Source: Sphagnum compactum
Lineage: Eukaryota; Bryophyta; Sphagnopsida; Sphagnales
Direction of reading: 5' to 3'
Length of the DNA: 64,000 bases
NCBI GenBank assembly: GCA_965153455.1
Contig: OZ234497.1
Location: 1,798,001-1,862,000, forward strand
This document shows, one piece after another, positions 26,641 through 38,453 of the stretch (position 1 is the first letter of the stretch; each line of letters begins with the position of its first letter). The notes beneath the pieces are model-generated. The model was given only the letters and a program-made list of their open reading frames with translations, was not told the DNA's origin and searched no databases. The translations under genes were made by a program, and so were the position numbers.

Positions 26641-26943
26641 AAAAAAAAATCCTCTGAAGCTTTTTGAACCCGGATCTTTGGTTTTCAAATGGCCAACCGA
26701 TCTGGTTCTTTAAAAAACACCAGAACCAGACAACCACTGGTTCTGGGTATTTCAGAAACATCAAAGAACTGGCAAAGAACTGATGGTTAGAAAGGCAATT
26801 TTTTAGAGTTTTCTGCAAATTTGAAAACCAAGGTTCTATATGAAAATCAACTTTCTACCCCTCTGAGTGAGTGAGTGAGTATACATACCCAGGTTGATAA
26901 CTGAAGGGTATTTGTAGCGGATTCTAATAATTGCACAACACTG
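26641..26943. mobile_element. hAT-type element, right-end fragment
   Basis: Repeated words GAACCAG, CTGGTTCT and AAAGAACTG are followed by TCTAATAATTGCACAACACTG at the end. This terminal motif also ends the complete hAT element at 53,899 and is the complement of the CAGTGTTGGG left end. No matching left end was found upstream, so this is a truncated copy. Confidence 0.55.
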
Positions 26944-28179
26944 ATATATTCATACATTCATCTTCCCAATTTTAACAATAAGCTGTGTAAAATATTTATA
27001 ATTATCTGTAGCCATATGAGCCAATGTGGTTAGTGGTTGCCTGTTGATACAACCTATTAAGCATTTGTTAGTGGATTGTGCATATCCACTTTAGAAATAG
27101 TGGTTCACTTGCAACAACTCAATCATAAACTGCAAAATTATTTTACAAGGTATTTATTATTAATCTTTTTCAACGGTTCACCATTCTCATAATAACTATT
27201 TCTTTTAGTCAAACTTGGGTAGTCTAACTACTTTTTATTCTTTCCTATTATTTACATGACCTCCCCACCTTCCATAACCCCCACCATCACCAACCTTTTA
27301 ACACTAAAGTAGTTAGTGTTCATAGAGCACTCAACTAACTTATATTTCATAATATAAGATGGTCATCCTTTGTCGAGTCACCAGTGAATAGGGAACAAAG
27401 GGCACCCCACTACACATTAAATATATTCATTGAGTTACGCATTTGATATTCACCTCTACCATTGCAAAGGCAATGGCATAAGGAGAATTTGTTTTGCTGA
27501 AATGCAATTTAACTCACTGAAAGTTGAAGCAAAATTGGTTGTGCAATTGTGTTCAATCAGCAGCAATCCAACTTAGTCACAATTCAACGTCTTCATTGAA
27601 GAGAGGAAAAAATTGTGCAATGTGGGTGCTCAATCCTAACATCCTCCCTGGTGCCCTAAAAATCATACCCCTACCTACAGGTTTTTCCAAGTTTTCCTCC
27701 AAAAGGCATTTGTAAAATAGTGAAGACTTGAAATTAAATCACTGCTATGACGCCATTCAGAAATTGTGCACCCTTTGAAAATGGAGGCAATATTTGGATA
27801 AGAGGCAAAGACTATGATTTAATTTTTGGGGCTGATATTTTGTAAAATTGTGATCTCACAATTTTTTAAAGGAATATTCTGGTGCAAAAAAATCCCTGTT
27901 TATTTAGGAAAAGTTTCGCCCCATTTTTGAGAAGTTCAGTTAGAAAACTTCACCTTACTTGGTCACAGTTTTTGATTTTGGGGCAATTTTGGCCTGTTTT
28001 TCTTACAAACATGTTGTCAATTATTGCTGAATCTATTTATGGGATGCTCACTAGTATTGCTGCATCAGAACGCTCCAAAAATAATAGTGGTCACAGCACA
28101 TGTTGAATTAAAAAAAGTAACAGTCCTTTATCTATTGATAATGTAAAAGTGGTTCGTTTGTAAATAAAAGATGTACAAT
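26944..28179. other. Spacer without a recognised gene
   Basis: No gene or clear repeat recognised. Confidence 0.35.
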
Positions 28180-28690
28180 TTTCATTGTAGGGTGAAGTCC
28201 CAACTTTCAAGGTGAGGGCACTCCCAAATAAGGAGCCTAAGATGAGGTGATAGTCTAGTCTGGCCCTGCATTTTGGGAAAGTCCCCACAAGTGTACTTTA
28301 GTGAGATGGATCTTTTTTCTTTTAAGTGTCAGGTAAAAACCATAGGGTGGGAGAATTCCCAAAGTAAGGGGCCTAGGGTGAGGTAATAACTTGGTCCAGC
28401 CCTACGTTTCGGGTATGTCCCCCACCTAGGACAAGGTCGTAGCCAGGTCCAACCCTACATTTTGAGAATGTCATCACATGTGGGCCAAGGACAAGGCGAC
28501 TTAACAAGTCCAGCCCTGCATTTTGAAAATGTCCCACACCCATGGGTTTTACCCATCATAAAGTACGACACAAACATTATCATGACCTTAATCATATGTA
28601 AATTATAAGATGTAAGAAGGGATAGTTTTTATGCGTACTTCTTAAGAGTGAGAGGGATCTTACAGCTATAAGTAGGCATAATTATGTGCA
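28180..28690. repeat. Imperfect tandem array, about 65-140 bp spacing
   Basis: A core of the form GTCCAGCCCTGCATTTTG followed by GGAAATGTCCC recurs four times, near 28,255, 28,395, 28,455 and 28,520. The copies are interleaved with GGGCCTAGGGTGAGG-like words. The last unit runs into TTTACCCATCATAAAGTA and AGAGGGATCTTA, both also found at 18,690-18,780. This is a dispersed repeat with internal tandem units and no coding capacity. Confidence 0.65.
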
Positions 28691-29059
28691 TAGTAAAACC
28701 CAAAGTGAGTGTGGGCACCAGTAGACAAATCTTGGATGGACAAATGGGCAATCAGGGAAAAAAAGATGCAAGCAATACATTTGTATTATTGCCTGCAATA
28801 AGCACCCATAGCTGATTTAACCTCTTTGCTTCCCATAATGACCTTGGTGGATGTGCATAGTGTATTTTTAGGGTGCTCTACAAGACACAATTTCCTCATT
28901 AGCTTGGAGCAAGACATACATGTTAAATCTAAGTCGTCCTTGTTATGCAAGGAAAGGTTGCGTTAAGTACATGTGAGCCTTCGACCATTATGCAATGTCG
29001 GGAAAACATTGATAATAGTGCTTCACCCTATATTTTATTAGTGCGTGAGATCTGAAGCA
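28691..29059. other. Spacer
   Basis: No feature recognised. Confidence 0.3.
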
Positions 29060-29360
29060 GGGTTTTTTTCTGGTGGGGGGGGGAGGGGGGGATTATTGTT
29101 TGGAGCGAAACTGGCTATCATCCATAGGAAGATGTAGAAAAAGTGATGATACTTCCTAGGAAGATTTAGCCAAATCTGGCTATAAACCAGACATGATGTA
29201 CAAAGTTTTAATCATCATTCTATATTAGTGGCTACACACTGGAAATCAACTATAGAAATCTCGCAATTTTTATTTAATTCTTTTTCTCACTTTTGAGGAT
29301 TGAAAACCTCCAAAATCACCTCAATATCAAATTTTTATATTAAAATTTCGCCAGTAAAAA
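29060..29360 (+). mobile_element. Repeat copy sharing CATAGGAAGAT..TAGCCAAAT
   Basis: The words CATCCATAGGAAGAT, GATTTAGCCAAATCTGGC, ATAAACCAGA and ATTGAAAACCTC follow in the same order as at 36,750-36,930, and the segment closes with a TTTCGCCAG block. It is therefore a second member of the family described at 36,725-36,975. Confidence 0.55.
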
Positions 29361-30847
29361 AGGGCTGATCTGAAGTAAGCATAAGATTCTCTCACTCATA
29401 ATATGCTATAACCCCCCCCCTTTTCTAGCAGGGGATAAATGCAATACCCTACAGGCTCCAAATAGGTTAGGAAATTTCTTCAAGTGCTTTACGTACATAA
29501 ACACAAGGACAATTCCCAATTCATGCCGACATCCTTCCTCCCAAAAATTCCTTCCCAGAAGAAGGAAGGGAAACCATTCCAGGTACAAAGGTACCCAATC
29601 TGTGCTTCTCCATCAGCTCAGGTGATTCTCCAAAATTGCCTTGCCTGAAATTAGGAAGGAAGGAGTTTCAAAGTGAATAATATTGCAAGGGAATCCTGGG
29701 TGATGTCGTCATGGGTCTGGAATCTGGATCCAGAATGGTATCATTTCATTTTATTTTTCCTTTAATGCCCTCTTAAGCACACGCCAAAATTGGTCATAAT
29801 AAGTTAATTATACATATAGGTTTATTTATACATGTTTATGGAATTATATACACACATTCATGTACAAAAATGTAATTTCATTCATTAGACTAATAATAGC
29901 AGCCAAATTTTTTTGTGTGAAATTTTGCACGAATGAGATTTTTTTTGAGGACTGGGACTCTTTAACTGATTTTTTTTTTTGAATTTTTTCAAAATAATCC
30001 CCAAAAAAAGCAGGGTTTTTTAAATGGGTTCGCCAGATTTAGAGCGCCTGCACCTGCAGGTCGCCAAGCAGGAGCTGGATTACAAAAAGCTTTTACTGTC
30101 CTATGTGTCCTGTAGCCAAATCTGACTAAACCTCTTGTGGATGGTTGCCAGTGTGGCTACACCACAAAAGAGGGAGAAAAAAAACCCTGGTCAATACTTC
30201 TTCTACTTTTAAACTTTGTGAAAGTTACAACAAAGGAACTTAAACACTCCATTGTGTGAGAGAGTATCTGAATTAGAAATACCTGATCAAACAACAACGA
30301 CTGTAATTAGGACTTGGACAACTAAAGCTTCATAATCTTCATATAGTCAATGCTTCTTCTAGTTTTAAACTTTGGGGAAGTTACAATGGAGGAATCTCAG
30401 ACACTCCAAGAGTGAGAGAGAGATGACTGAATTAGAAAATAACCGATCAAACAACTGTAATTAGGAATTGGACAGCTCAAGCTCAAGCTGAGTTGTGTAC
30501 AGGTTTACAGCTCAAGCATAAATTGTGGTCACTTATTACTGGGGATTTGGATTTTTCCAGCTTTAGTATATTAAAAAGGGAAAGCACAAACCCATGAACC
30601 AACGAGGAAGCTTTGTAACTCCGAGCCAAGAAATTCCAGCATGACAAACACAAAGAGGAAGGAGAAGTGCATAGCTGCCACCCATTACCACTTCACATTT
30701 TTCAAACTTCTTGTCTATGTGTTTCAGGTAGCCAGAGGTTAACTTCTAGTTTAACTCCAGATCATCAAACTTAATAATTAAGCCTTGACCATGTCCTTCT
30801 TCTTCACATTTTCTTCCTCGTGGTTTGTCACCCCACGTCCTCACAAT
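29361..30847. other. Spacer without a recognised gene
   Basis: No gene seen. Two similar blocks near 30,200-30,300 and 30,350-30,470 (TTCTAGTTTTAAACTTTG, GTTACAA, GAGAGAG, ATTAGAAATA) form a local imperfect duplication of about 120 bp. Confidence 0.4.
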
Positions 30848-31323
30848 GGGTGAACCAGCACCTACACTTGTACCATGATAAAGCACCAATTTTTTTGGGG
30901 TTTTCTTTTTGAAATTATAAGCATTCAGTACTGAGACTAAATCATTATCACTGAGTCCAAATTTAACATTTCTGAGGTCCATTATAGCCACGTAGAGCAT
31001 CTTGACCCATAGTGGATTCTCCAATAATATTTACTCTATTCAAGTCATGTCCATAAATATGAAAGCCAGGGTGAGTGAAAGGTGAGAGACTTGTTAAATA
31101 AAATCACCCGAACCAATTATTCTCTCTAGCCAATCAAGAGAGTTTGTTTTGCAGGCACAACATCATGTACACAAATGCTGGCTCATAAAGCTATTTTATG
31201 CTCCAAACCAGCACAAACTTGATTGTTCTTCATCCAAAACATACTACGCAAGGTGCCCATAGGGATGCTCTAAGAGGTCTCATTAAAGAAGCTAAGGGTA
31301 CCCATGTAGGTGCTGGTTCACCC
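30848..31323. mobile_element. TIR element, 476 bp, GGTGAACCAGCACC family
   Basis: The left end is GGGTGAACCAGCACCTACAC and the right end on the opposite strand is GGGTGAACCAGCACCTACAT. Both are followed within a few bases by GTACC. The interior has no gene. Internally the left part keeps ATTTAACATTTCTGAGG, similar to the 23.7-kb end. The target duplication is unclear. Confidence 0.6.
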
Positions 31324-31980
31324 TAGCCCCCCTTTCTCCTGGATTGAAGTCTTGCAACTTCACATTAAGGAGTAACTTTTACACTACAAAAACATGATGA
31401 AGATCCACTTACCAAGAAATGAAATAAATAAAATTCCAAGCAGAAAGCCCTAATGTACACAAGGAAATGACACTGGATAAGCAAACAACCAGAAAATAAA
31501 GAGAGACTTCAGAGTTTTGTATGAAAAAAACCTTCAAAGTTATGAAAATTAGTTGAACAAGTCATATTCCAAGCGTTGATATCAAGTTCTTTCTTTGCAA
31601 CCAGGAGGAGTTGGATTCAAGTGGGAACTCAACTACCTAGTCAAGAAATACTAATGGACATGGAAAACTTTGGTTTCTTAAAGAATAAACTATTGATTAA
31701 CTTTTGGACTTGTTTACAACCAAACCATGGAATGAATTGGTACACTAAATTCCATCAAAAGTTTAAAATTGATCACCTTGGGCTACAATAAGAATTGTGA
31801 GACGGGTGGCACACCAAGAAGCTCAACTAAGTACCAAAAAGAGGCTGTCTTCTTGTTCTTTTTTTTCTTTTTCTTTTGGGTGCTGGTTGTTGTAGAAGAG
31901 CCATTCAATCATACCAAATCATGCTAATTGCCAGTGGCTTTGAAGTTTTCTTGATTCTTTCTTTGGATCTTTTCCACTGT
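31324..31980. other. Spacer without a recognised gene
   Basis: No feature recognised. Confidence 0.3.
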
Positions 31981-31987
31981 CTCCATT

Positions 31988-32395
31988 GAGTTTTCTAAGG
32001 GGACGATTTCCATTAGCTATTTTGGGGAGACAAAATGTTGTTGAAGCTGACGACTGGAGAACAAGAATTTATCTTATAGCAATTATTGGACTACGCTTGG
32101 CAAAGCAGATTTCATGTTGGGTGACCACAATGGCCACAATAAGGAGAATGTTCTATGGGCAGATGTAATGAAACAATTTGAAATGTATACCATCAATTTT
32201 TCACACATAACTTGTTTTGCATAATGATGTGAGACCCAAGATAAGGAGCATATCCACAATACATTAAATGTGATCATAACCCCATCACAGAGGTCAAAAA
32301 ATTTGTGAATGTCTATGATTTCACCAAAATCCTCAAATCGTTTGAGAAATTCTGGTTGGAAAATTTGTTTAAATGCATGATATCTCATATCAGGT
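31988..32395 (+). pseudogene. Unidentified coding-like remnant
   Basis: In one frame the segment reads KADFMLGDHNGHNKENVLWA followed by DVMKQF and later INFSHIT. In a second frame just upstream it reads NVVEADDWRTRIYLIAIIG. A later piece reads ITPSQRSKN. The composition looks protein-like and switches frame, as expected of a decayed coding sequence. I do not recognise the family. It could be a host-gene pseudogene or transposon cargo. Confidence 0.35.
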
Positions 32396-32703
32396 TATAG
32401 CTATTAGCAACAATATTCATCTCAAAAAGTAGTTTTTTTGGGGGGGGGGCACAAATGAAAAAAATTCATTGCGAAGAGAATAAGAAACCCTCATCTCAAG
32501 TTTCAAACCTAGAATATGTGCATGAGGTTTTTTTAATCAAAACTTTGGAAATAGAATTTAAAGAGTCAAACCCTTAGCTTGCCTAGTGAAAGGCTTCTTT
32601 TGCAACCACTAGAATATCCTCAGTGCATATGAGTGAACACAGATTATACTAGTTATCTATTATAATTGGATCAAAAGAGGCAATGTTGGGCACTCAATGC
32701 AGG

Positions 32704-32820
32704 CCAGGGTGAACTAACACCTACACCAGTACCTTCAATGCCTTGAATGAGGCTTCTAAGCGGCAATATTTTACCTGGGAAATGTTTAATTTGGACTCAT
32801 AGTCCTAAACACTAGTTGTA
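32704..32820 (+). mobile_element. End fragment of the GGTGAACCAGCACC family
   Basis: CCAGGGTGAACTAACACCTA is followed by GTACCTTCA and then words matching the subterminal part of the 20-kb end (GAGGCTTCTAAG, TTGGACTCATAG). Only one end is seen. Confidence 0.5.
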
Positions 32821-32858
32821 CAGTTTAGAAAGCAACTAACAGGAATTTAGGGTTTTTG

Positions 32859-33120
32859 CCCTTGTTGGCTGGTTATTAGAAATAGCACATAATAACTAAT
32901 AACCAATGGCTCTCAGGGCAGTTCCTTAAGACATATACTTGTGGTTCTCAAACATCAAGGAACCACTTTCTGATATATGACTGTGGTTCTCAAAACTCGA
33001 ATAAGAACTGATTCACATGTACAACCATGTTCTCAAAAGGAGATCTAAGGACTGGTCAAATAACCTTTCCTTCTGAGAACACGGTCAATCTAAGAACAGT
33101 CCAATTTGGCAAAATCTTCC
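32859..33120 (+). mobile_element. Diverged hAT-type left-end copy
   Basis: CTTGTTGGCTGGTTATTAGAAATAG resembles the left end of the hAT family. It is followed by GGCTCTCAGGG and several GGTTCTCAAA words, the subterminal pattern of the copies at 33,610 and 52,411. The right end was not found. Confidence 0.5.
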
Positions 33121-33609
33121 TATGGATGATCACTACCTTTGCTACATCACAAAATTTATCCAAATAATGATCAAAACACTGGATGAGGCATGTGGAATAT
33201 TGTAGTTGAACATCGGGTCTTTGTCAAATAATTACTTCATTTTGATAAATAAAATATTCACAATATTCTGAAAGATGCTTCATTTTCTTTCACAAAAACA
33301 TTTTCTTTGAGGAAAATATTTGTTTGAAGATTTCAGCATGTGTAAAATTTATATAAATTTTGTCAAACCTGCTATTTGACTAGGGTGGTGGCTACAAGGA
33401 GACCACAAAAGGGTCCAGCCAACAGCATCCATATGCACAATACTGAAACAATGAGGAACCTTGAGTGATATGTTGACCAACTGTAATGGGTGTAGTCCAA
33501 GTAGTAGCCTTTTGTCACGAACGCCAAAGGTTCACAAAGTTGTGAAAAGCCTGTAAGCCTTCAAGAGCAAGGGTGTGAAAATAGGAAGCCAGAGGGGTGG
33601 GGTCTCCAT
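33121..33609. other. Spacer
   Basis: No feature recognised. Confidence 0.3.
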
Positions 33610-33900
33610 CAGTGTTGGGCAGCTATTAGAAATGGCAAGTGATAACTGGAGGCTCTCAGGGTTTTAAAAGATACCACACCTTGAAAGAAACTGAGTAACC
33701 AATTACTGAATTTAACCATGGTTCTCAAAAAATTTGAGAACTGATTTCTGATGTATGTTTTCAGTTCTCAAATTTTTTAATAACAAGTCAAATAACCTTC
33801 TATAAAACTGCCATTTCTTTCAGGAATTTTGAAAAAACTAGAACTTTGATTCTGAAAGTTTAAGAAAAAACCAAACCAGATGATCTTTCATTCTGAATGA
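33610..33900 (+). mobile_element. Non-autonomous hAT-type element, right end missing
   Basis: It starts CAGTGTTGGGCAGCTATTAG, then GGCTCTCAGGG, repeated GGTTCTCAAA / TTTGAGAACTG words and AACTTTGATTCTGA, in the same order as 52,411-53,899. The terminal GCACAACACTG is absent, so the right end is truncated or too diverged to see. Confidence 0.6.
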
Positions 33901-34050
33901 ATACTCCATTCTAAAGCAAATGTACAAGGGATGCAATAAAAACATTGCATTCTTCTCTGGACCAGGTCCTAGGTTTTTATGGTTTAGGGGTTAGACCTTG
34001 TGTAAGGTGAGAGTGCACTAAGGTATGGTACATCATCGATCACCTACATT

Positions 34051-34240
34051 ATTACAAAATGTGGGTGCAATTCACTAGTCCCTGTTCACTAGACCAGTGA
34101 ATTCATTAGACCCCCTTCACTAGACCAGTGAATTCATTGTTTCTTCACTGGTTCCTGTTCACTACAACTAGTGAATTCACTCAAAATCCAGTGAAATCAT
34201 TTGACGTACAAAACACCTTTTGTTATCTTTTGTTGTACAA
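34051..34240 (+). mobile_element. CACTA-type MITE, diverged copy
   Basis: ACAAAATGTGGGTGCAATTC, several CACTAG/CAGTGAATTCA words and a closing CACCTTTTGTTATCTTTTG-TTGTA block parallel the 154-bp MITE at 45,211-45,364. It differs by an extra internal repeat and an eroded right end. Confidence 0.65.
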
Positions 34241-35169
34241 TTTGAAACATGTGGAGTCTTAGCATTTTAGGGTGAAAAATTTGCTATAACTACCCAAGTC
34301 ATGCAAAAGTATGTTTCATGTTTGAGCAATGTCATTACATGGCACACAACACAAATTGAAGCCCTAATTTTTCAAGCCCTAATTTTTTTCCGTTTGGTTT
34401 TTAAAATTGAAGGCCCCCTTGTTGGTATGTATAAGTATTTTTCTCATAGCCCCTAAATGGCATATGGAGTTTTGTAAATTGGCCAAAATGTTGGAAGGTC
34501 CAAGGTTGTTGAAGGTTTGATAATTGAATTTGAGAGGTGCCTCCCCACACAAGAAATTTTCAATGCCATAACAATCAAATACTTTCAATATTGGCTTGTT
34601 TTGGAAGCGGAAATTACATTTTTAAAGCATTTGGCCATCATTAAAACAAGCTTTGGGTTTCTAAAGGCCTTGGGAATTTCTAAAAGGTTTGTGGGGCCAT
34701 TGTCGGACCTTATATGGCTTGATCAACAATATGGATTTTTGAAATTCATAATGTTACATCAATGTCAAGGTGCCATGGTGCTTTCCAACAATCGTAACCC
34801 AACTACAGAGTATCTCGTATTCTTATAATTATTTCATTCCTTTCCTTTCCCACCAACATGAATATGAAAAGGCAAATTAACGTGTGCCTTTTCATGTCCA
34901 TTATATTTATATCAATTAAAATAAATTTGACATTGATGTAAATAATGGTGAATTATTTATACTCATATAGGAACATAATAAAAAGGAAAATCATCATTGG
35001 TAATGCATAGCAATGGGGAGCCCAAGTATGTAACATAAAGCCCAAGATAGTGAGCTTTATTGGAATAAGGGCATGCCCAAGTTGAAGTACAAAATATACA
35101 AACAACCATATTGGTCTCATTTGTCCTAAAGTGATTAGTGTGTCCTAAAGTGGAACCTCAAGACAGGTT
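34241..35169. other. Spacer with one unassigned open frame
   Basis: A plus-strand open frame at 34,517-34,828 (103 codons) shows no motif that I can name and no supporting gene structure. Nothing else is recognised. Confidence 0.3.
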
Positions 35170-36600
35170 ATATTGTCCTCTCGAAAGGCAAGGATTTGGT
35201 CCTTGGGACATAAGCTTACACACCCTAGGACTTGGTGTCCTAGGACAAAATGTTTTTAAAAGCCTAGCTAGGACCATAAGGTTTGAAGGCCTAGGTCAAG
35301 AGGATTTCAAGGTCTAGGCCTTGATTTTTTCAATTCTAAGACATTAAAGCCTAGGACTTGAAGGAGATAATGGGCTGAGGACTTGTAGGCTAAGGGACAT
35401 TTAACATTAAACCTTGTAATTTCAATGCCTAAGACATGAAGGCTTAAGGACATGCAAACATGTCTTAACATACGATCACTACAAGATTTGCAATGTTAAG
35501 AATATGAGACATCCTCCTTTGTGAAGGAAATCACAACATGCTTTTCAAAAGTGGGCTTGCCCTTATGGAAATCCATAGTAGGGTACCTAGGCCGGTGTCC
35601 AAACATTTAAGGTAGGGTTTGTTCACCATTTTTGCAAGAGGGCCCCATTTTTTTATGGTGTCCAAAGAATAGATGGAGCCCTCTTCTTTGCACATCTATT
35701 GCACTAAAAATCGACAAAAACGAACTACAAGCGAAAAAATTATGGCTTCTTGAAATAGGGGGGCTAGTTTTTGCAAAAAATTCTCAATCGAATAGCTCAT
35801 AACCTATTTCCAAACCCCTCGAAAAAATCCTTAAACATTACATCGTTGCAATTAGAGTTACAAAATGATTTGTAAAACTTAATATGGCAATTTCAAAACA
35901 ATTTAAATTGCTCAATTTGAACAAAACTGAGAAAATTATGCACTAGTGAAATAGGAGGGGGTCAAAATGAAGAAAAATGAAAAAAAGAAATTTTGCAATT
36001 TGAAAAAACAATTTATTTTTTTTGGTTGCTCCTTTGGCTTTCCATTTCAAAGATGATTTGTAGAGTTTGATATTGCGTTCCTATAACATTTAAATCACTG
36101 AAAATGGGGAAAATTTGAAAAAGATCTACCAAAGTGTTCAATGATAGGCTAATGTTCGATGATAAGTGTATGTACCCTAATGACAAGTTCTAGGCCTTAA
36201 GCCATAGGCCCAAAGTCCTATGCCCTAAGAACCTTAGGCCATAGGCTCACAGTCCTATGAACATCCTAAGACAAATGTCTTCCAAACATGGTGAGCTCAA
36301 TGTCCTTGGGGCCAATATGAAATAACCCTAGGCCATAGAATTTCAAAAATGAGGTAAAATCAGTGTGTTTGGCCTATTGTTTGACGCTAAACTGTGAAGT
36401 TTAACCCCAAGCCAAAGCACAATTGGGCTCACAGTTTAACCCCAAGCCAAAGCACACTTTGGCTTGGGCATTTTGGCCTAGTGTTAGAATATTTTCAAGC
36501 ATATTGACTTAGGGTTAAAATACTTTATGACATCTTGGCTTAGGATTAGAATCATTTATGACATCTTGGCCTAGGGTAGATGACTTTGGCCTAGTCCTAC
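35170..36600. repeat. Arrays of CCTAGG/GGCCTA-like degenerate repeats flanking a unique core
   Basis: 35,170-35,470 contains many variants of CCTAGGAC, AAGGCCTAGG and AGGACTTG. 36,170-36,330 contains GGCCTTAAGCCATAGGCC and CCTATGCCCTAAG variants. 36,400-36,600 contains GCCAAAGCACA and TTGGCTTAGG/TTGGCCTAG variants. The 700-bp interior (35,480-36,160) is unrelated and non-coding. Confidence 0.5.
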
Positions 36601-36724
36601 CTAGCTCTGCTGCCCCTTAACTTCTGGCAAGTTCAAACCAGTTAAAATATGAAATGTTCCATGAAATTCTCAAAAAAATGAACTCATAGTTTAGTGGTGA
36701 ACACCGTGGTGAAGTTCCTGTGTT

Positions 36725-36975
36725 TTTTTAAGAATTTTTGTTTGTAGCCAAAGTGGAAGATGCAAAAAAAAGTGGCAATCGTCCATAGGAAGATTTAGCC
36801 AAATTTGGCAATAAACCAGATATGAAGTGCAATACTTTAGTCATCCTTTTACAATTTTGGCTAGAAAAAAAAACCAAACATCCTAATTTCTCTGAATTTT
36901 GGCGATTGAAAACCTCAGAACTTACGAGTTTTTTTTTTAAATTGGCGGAATTCCGCCAATTAGAAAAAGTCCGTG
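36725..36975 (+). mobile_element. Non-autonomous repeat ending in a GGCGGAATTCCGCC palindrome
   Basis: It begins AAGAATTTTTGTTTGTAGCC and carries CATAGGAAGATTTAGCC and ATTGAAAACCTC. It closes with a perfect 22-base palindrome at 36,940-36,961 centred on GGCGGAATTCCGCC. Related copies lie at 7560-7790 and 29,060-29,360. Confidence 0.6.
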
Positions 36976-38453
36976 ATGAACGACCCTCAAAAATGAACTA
37001 GTCTCTCCCTTACAGACAGAGCCAAGAATACATCCAATAATGGAGTAAGGAATAGATACCTAGTGTGTGTGGCAACACCATTTGTTTATTTGGCAACTTG
37101 CCAACAACAGGTCAAACTCCCCCATAAATTGCAGAATCAATTCCCACAACCAATGAAGAGGGAGAGCTCACTCCACTTTGGCTATAGAGAGGAAGAGCCA
37201 AGGCACTGGCAGTTGTCACTGATGGTCAGGAGTGACATGCCACCGAGAATTCAATTTTATTGCTGAGTTTAGAAAGGTGTGGATCTATAAGGAAAGTACA
37301 TGACTGTTTCCTTCCCTGAAGGGTTTTGGTATTTTTAACACCATCATAAAATATGGCCCAAAAACAGCCAGTTGCACACAAATGATTGGAGCTAATTAAT
37401 GGCAGCTAATACGGAGAGAAAACTTGGCAATAATGTTTTAGCACTTGCCAATTTTGGGCATGAAAATGGCTGGACCAAAAAACGTTGTGGCTGGCTGGTG
37501 AAAGCCACAGAAAGCTGTTGCACATGATGCGGGAGAAGACTGTAATAAATATGATCTGACAGCTGCTGCTCCTTGTTTCGTACTCATTGGTCCAAGTGGT
37601 TTACTATTAGTAGGCTGCCTGCCACCTATTTACAGTTCCAGTTTTAGTTTTTATGTGTAGGGTTACAAAAGGGTAAATAACTAAAACTTGGATGTGAGAA
37701 ATAGTTTTTTCCAGGGTTACAAAGTGGGGATATTCTTAGAGTGGAGTTACTAATTACACTGCACAATTGAAACTAGTGTGAACCCATACTTGTCATAAGT
37801 TAGATGCCTAGAATTCTTTGGACAGTCCATAATGCCTCATTGATTATCTGAACATGAACTTTGTGTAGAGAGGATGTGTTGTTGGAGCACGATCTCCAAG
37901 GGAGCACATTGTCAGCAGGCTGGGTCTCCCGCTTAACGAGATTGAAGATGTGTTTCAAATCATTTTTCACATGACTGACATACACGTCCATTTTGGCACA
38001 TGCTTCACGATGCTTCTTCACTGCAGGTTTCTGTGGTTCAGGGCTCTGTTTGACACTACATGGCCGCCCTCATGGGAGTAGCATCATTATCAATAACAAA
38101 GTTGAGAGATGGCGTTATGCCTTAGACCATCTCCAGCAACAGCTATAAAAGATTCTGAATTGCAAATTTTGAATGATCTGGAGTACTCCAATTCAGTAGA
38201 TTCACTGAAACTTTACTCGAGGCCTTAAAACCTGCACATATTTCAGGGCCTTGTAAGAGCCTTGTAAGAGCACAAGAAATTTGAAAAATGATTCTTGTTC
38301 ACTCTTTAGATAGCCTAAAAGTGGTGGCATTTAAACTGTCTCTTGCTTTATATACTATTCAGTTCTTGTTTTTTTATGGAGGGGGTGGGGAAGGGAAGGA
38401 CATTTATTTATATTTGGGATCTGACAAATTCTTACTGAGGCCCAAATAAGAGC
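36976..38453. other. Spacer without a supported gene
   Basis: A minus-strand open frame at 37,800-38,021 (73 codons) has no recognised domain. At 38,128 GACCATCTCCAGCAACAG resembles a common plant MITE start, but no partner end was found. Confidence 0.35.

Noticed and set aside
34517-34828. 103-codon plus-strand frame as a gene
   Set aside because: It matches no family that I know, lies in spacer and has no exon-like context.
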